A DNA stretch of 35,145 bases from Herbidospora galbida (lineage in GTDB: Bacteria > Actinomycetota > Actinomycetes > Streptosporangiales > Streptosporangiaceae). Location: the NCBI RefSeq assembly GCF_005233835.1, contig NZ_SZQA01000057.1:1-35145 (forward strand), given 5' to 3'. The position numbers and the translations under genes are program-made. The notes beneath the pieces are model-generated. The model was not told where the DNA came from and ran no database searches. It saw only the letters and a list, made by a program, of their open reading frames with translations. Below, piece by piece: positions 32,863-35,145 of the stretch; position 1 is the first letter of the stretch; each line of letters begins with the position of its first letter.

Positions 32863-33627
32863 ATGACGAAAGACCTCGCCGGGCGGACGGCCCTGGTGAC
32901 GGGCGCGGGCAGCGGCATCGGACGGGCGTGCGCGATCAGGCTGGCGGCGGCGGGGGCCCACGTTGTCGTCGCCGACCTGCGGGAACACGAGGCGGCCGAG
33001 ACCGCGGCCATGATCGGAGGCGTCGCGGTCACGGCCGACCTGGCCGACCCGGCCGCCTATGAAGAGGGGCCGCTCATCGAGCACGCCGCCCAGGCCGACA
33101 TGATCGTCAACAACGCCGGGTTCCAGCATGTCGCGCCCATCGAGGAGTTCCCGCCGGAGATCTTCTCCCGTCTCATGTCGGTGCAGGTGGAGGCGCCCTT
33201 CCGGCTGATCCGGGCGGCGTTGCCGTACATGAAGGAGAACCGGTTCGGCCGGGTGGTGAACATCTCCTCGGTGCACGGGCTGCGGGCCTCGCCGTTCAAG
33301 GTGGCCTACGTGACGGCCAAGCACGCCCTCGAAGGGCTGTCGAAGGTGATCGCCCTCGAAGGCGCTCCCTACGGGGTCACCTCGACCTGTGTCTGCCCGG
33401 CCTACGTGCGCACCCCGCTCGTCGAGAACCAGATCGCCGCGCAGGCGGAGGCGCACCGGATCTCGCCCGAAGAGGTCGTCGAGCGCATCATGTTGCAACC
33501 GGCCGCCATCAAGCGGCTGGTCGAACCCGAAGAGGTGGCCGAGATGGTCGCCTATCTGTGCGGCCCTGCGGGATCGTTCATCACGGGGGTGTCCATTCCG
33601 CTCGACGGAGGCTGGAGCGCGCGATAG
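32863..33627 (+). CDS. bdh: Short-chain dehydrogenase, 3-hydroxybutyrate dehydrogenase type
   Basis: 254 residues. Rossmann SDR with TGAGSGIG (13-20), NNAG (83-86) and catalytic S136, Y149 and K153. The regions NNAGFQHVAPIEEFP, VHGLRASPFKVAYVTAKHAL, CPAYVRTPLVENQI and PEEVVERIML are close to D-3-hydroxybutyrate dehydrogenases (TIGR01963-like), which interconvert 3-hydroxybutyrate and acetoacetate in PHB or ketone-body metabolism. The fourth tetrad position, normally Asn, is Gln108 (CAG at 33184-33186). The gene is followed immediately by the regulator gene (TAG then ATG at 33628), so both are on one transcript. The substrate is inferred from sequence similarity; the enzyme could act on a related 3-hydroxyacid. 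Confidence 0.85.
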   Translation: MTKDLAGRTALVTGAGSGIGRACAIRLAAAGAHVVVADLREHEAAETAAMIGGVAVTADLADPAAYEEGPLIEHAAQADMIVNNAGFQHVAPIEEFPPEIFSRLMSVQVEAPFRLIRAALPYMKENRFGRVVNISSVHGLRASPFKVAYVTAKHALEGLSKVIALEGAPYGVTSTCVCPAYVRTPLVENQIAAQAEAHRISPEEVVERIMLQPAAIKRLVEPEEVAEMVAYLCGPAGSFITGVSIPLDGGWSAR

Positions 33628-35145
33628 ATGAACGTCTTCCTGGAACTGCTGGCCAGGGAGGCCTCGGCCGTCGAGTTCGAGGGGCCGGTGCTCCAGGCGC
33701 GGGCGGCGGGCGCCGACCAGGCCACGCTGGAGGAGCTGGAGCGCGAGAAGGTCGCCGCGCTGCGGATCAGGGCCGTGATGCGCCGCCGCGCCCGCCGGGA
33801 GGCGGAGCTGTCGGCGCTGTTCGACACCGCCAAAGACCTCGCGGGCCTGCGTGACATCGACGCCGTCCTGGCCGCGATCGTGCGCCGGGCGCGCGGGCTG
33901 CTCGGCACCGACGTGGCCTACCTGACGCTCAACGACGCCGAGCGCGGCGACACCTACATGCGGGTCACCGACGGCGTGATCACCGCCCGCTTCCGTTCTG
34001 TACGCCTCCCTCTCGGCGCCGGCCTAGGCGGCCTGGTGGCCCAGACGGGCGAGGGATACGCCACCTCCGACTACTTCGCCGACGAGCGCTTCCGGCACAC
34101 GATCACGATCGACGACGCCGTCACCGAAGAGGGGCTGGTGGCGATCCTGGGCGTGCCGCTGCGGCTGGGCGGTCAGGTCATCGGCGTGCTGTTCGCGGCC
34201 GACCGGGGCGCCCGGCCGTTCGCGCGCGAGGAGATCGCGCTGCTGTCGTCGCTGGCCGCGCACGCCTCGGTCGCCATCGACACCGCGCGGCTGCTGGAGG
34301 AGACCCGGGCCGCGCTGACCGAGCTCAGCGAGGCCAACCGGCTGATCCGCAACCACTCCACGGCCATCGAGCGGGCCGCCGACGCGCACGACCGGATGAC
34401 CGGCCTGGTGCTGCGGGGCGGCGGCGTCGAGGACGTCGCGGCGGTGGTCACCGAGGTCATCGGCGGCAAGCTGACCGTGCTCGACGGCACCGGCGAACCG
34501 CTGGTGGGCGACCCGGGCGACGTCGACCCGAGCGTCCCCGACGCGGCACGGGCCTCCCGGGCGCTGGGCAGGTCGGTGGAGCGCGGCCGGAACCTGATCG
34601 CCTCGGTCGACGTGGGCGGCTCGGAGAGCGCCCCGCTGTGCACGCTGGTGCTGCGCACGGCCGGCCCGGTGGTCGACACCGACCGGCGCATCCTGGAGCG
34701 GGCCGCCCTCGTCACCGCCCTGCTGCTGTTGTTCCGCCGCAGCGTGGCCGACGCCGAGGGCCGGGTGCGCGGCGAGCTGCTCGACGACCTGATCGCCCGG
34801 CCCGACCTGGCCGGGCTGCCCGACCGGGCCCGCCGCCTGGGCCTGGACCTGGCCGAACCCCACGTGCTGGTGACCGTCACCCACGACGGGCAGCGCGAGC
34901 GGGCCGCGTTCTGGGCGTCGTCGGAGGCGGCCCTCACGGGCGGCCTGGCGACCGCGCGCGGCGACGAGGTGGTGCTGCTGCTCCCGGGCGACAAACCGGG
35001 CGTGACGGCCAAACGGGTGGCCGCCGAGCTGTCGGCCAGCCTGGGCCGGCCGGCCACCGCCGGGGCCGCGCAGGCGCGGTCGGACGTGGCCGCCGCCTAC
35101 GAGGAGGCCCGCCGGTGCGCGTCGGCCCTGGTGGCGCTCGGCCGG
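33628..35145 (+). CDS. GAF-domain transcriptional regulator, PucR/CdaR-like (partial, C-terminus outside window)
   Basis: The frame is open from ATG 33628 to the right edge (506 codons). Residues 1-55 are helical and charged (ELEREKVAALRIRAVMRRRA). A GAF domain follows at about 60-215: ELSALFDTAKDLAGLRDIDA, GTDVAYLTLND, VRLPLGAGLGGLVAQTGEGY, VAILGVPLRLGGQVIGVLF and LLSSLAAHASVAIDTARLL. A coiled-coil leads to a middle domain resembling the CdaR/PucR GGDEF-like region (RRILERAALVTALLLLFRR, VRGELLDDLIARPDLAGLPD, DEVVLLLPGD). The PucR-type C-terminal helix-turn-helix should lie just outside the window. The start directly follows the SDR stop, so it probably controls 3-hydroxybutyrate use. Confidence 0.85.
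   Translation, partial: MNVFLELLAREASAVEFEGPVLQARAAGADQATLEELEREKVAALRIRAVMRRRARREAELSALFDTAKDLAGLRDIDAVLAAIVRRARGLLGTDVAYLTLNDAERGDTYMRVTDGVITARFRSVRLPLGAGLGGLVAQTGEGYATSDYFADERFRHTITIDDAVTEEGLVAILGVPLRLGGQVIGVLFAADRGARPFAREEIALLSSLAAHASVAIDTARLLEETRAALTELSEANRLIRNHSTAIERAADAHDRMTGLVLRGGGVEDVAAVVTEVIGGKLTVLDGTGEPLVGDPGDVDPSVPDAARASRALGRSVERGRNLIASVDVGGSESAPLCTLVLRTAGPVVDTDRRILERAALVTALLLLFRRSVADAEGRVRGELLDDLIARPDLAGLPDRARRLGLDLAEPHVLVTVTHDGQRERAAFWASSEAALTGGLATARGDEVVLLLPGDKPGVTAKRVAAELSASLGRPATAGAAQARSDVAAAYEEARRCASALVALGR

Overview
The window is a high-GC actinobacterial chromosome segment. Its gene content and its mycobacteria/Streptomyces-like order (ychF, ispH, xseA-xseB, DUF4245, glpX, fumC) fit a filamentous actinomycete. 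I lean towards Streptosporangiales (Nonomuraea/Streptosporangium type), but the genus is inferred and not proven. I saw no rRNA, tRNA, CRISPR array, insertion sequence or integrase.

Layout. (1) Positions 1-8178, minus strand: a compact type IV secretion-like operon. It encodes a TcpC/VirB8-like protein, a possible 16-codon ORF, a small two-helix membrane protein, a TcpE-like protein fused through a roughly 520-residue disordered linker to a degenerate MinD-like ATPase, a VirB4-type ATPase, and a TrbL/VirB6-like polytopic protein that runs off the left edge. No relaxase is visible. (2) 8182-10399: a 310-bp intergenic region, two membrane proteins and an NmrA-type reductase. The reductase and one membrane gene diverge from a pair of matching TGTCACG-N17-YGTC promoters resembling ECF41-type sites. 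(3) 10414-19877: a conserved housekeeping block of ychF, rmuC, a DUF6542-like membrane protein, ispH, an Rv1109c-like protein, xseA, xseB, DUF4245, a TetR regulator, glpX and a DUF1707 protein. (4) 19966-25735: a SigE-family sigma factor with its membrane-bound partner, a membrane protein, an MFS transporter, a MocR-type PLP regulator divergent from an EamA transporter, and a 40-residue membrane protein antisense to the 3' end of the EamA gene. (5) 25838-35145: class I fumarase, two Ser/Thr kinases, class II fumarase, a 3-hydroxybutyrate dehydrogenase-like SDR, and a GAF-domain regulator that runs off the right edge.

How it works together. The left operon looks like a cell-envelope translocation machine of the Tn916/pCW3 (Tcp) lineage. 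It may be a mobile-element remnant or a domesticated secretion system. The middle block covers GTPase-family translation control (YchF), DNA maintenance (RmuC, exonuclease VII), isoprenoid synthesis (IspH) and gluconeogenesis (GlpX). The right block places two non-homologous fumarases on either side of a pair of signalling kinases, which suggests links between the TCA cycle, redox state and signalling.

Two regulatory patterns are visible by eye. At least nine genes have a TANNNT -10 hexamer 6-8 nt before the start codon and no clear ribosome-binding site, which fits leaderless mRNAs. The divergent pair at 9.5 kb shares a separate ECF-type motif. The strongest candidates for unusual biology are the TcpE/MinD fusion with a Walker A Gln in place of Lys, and the operon around it.
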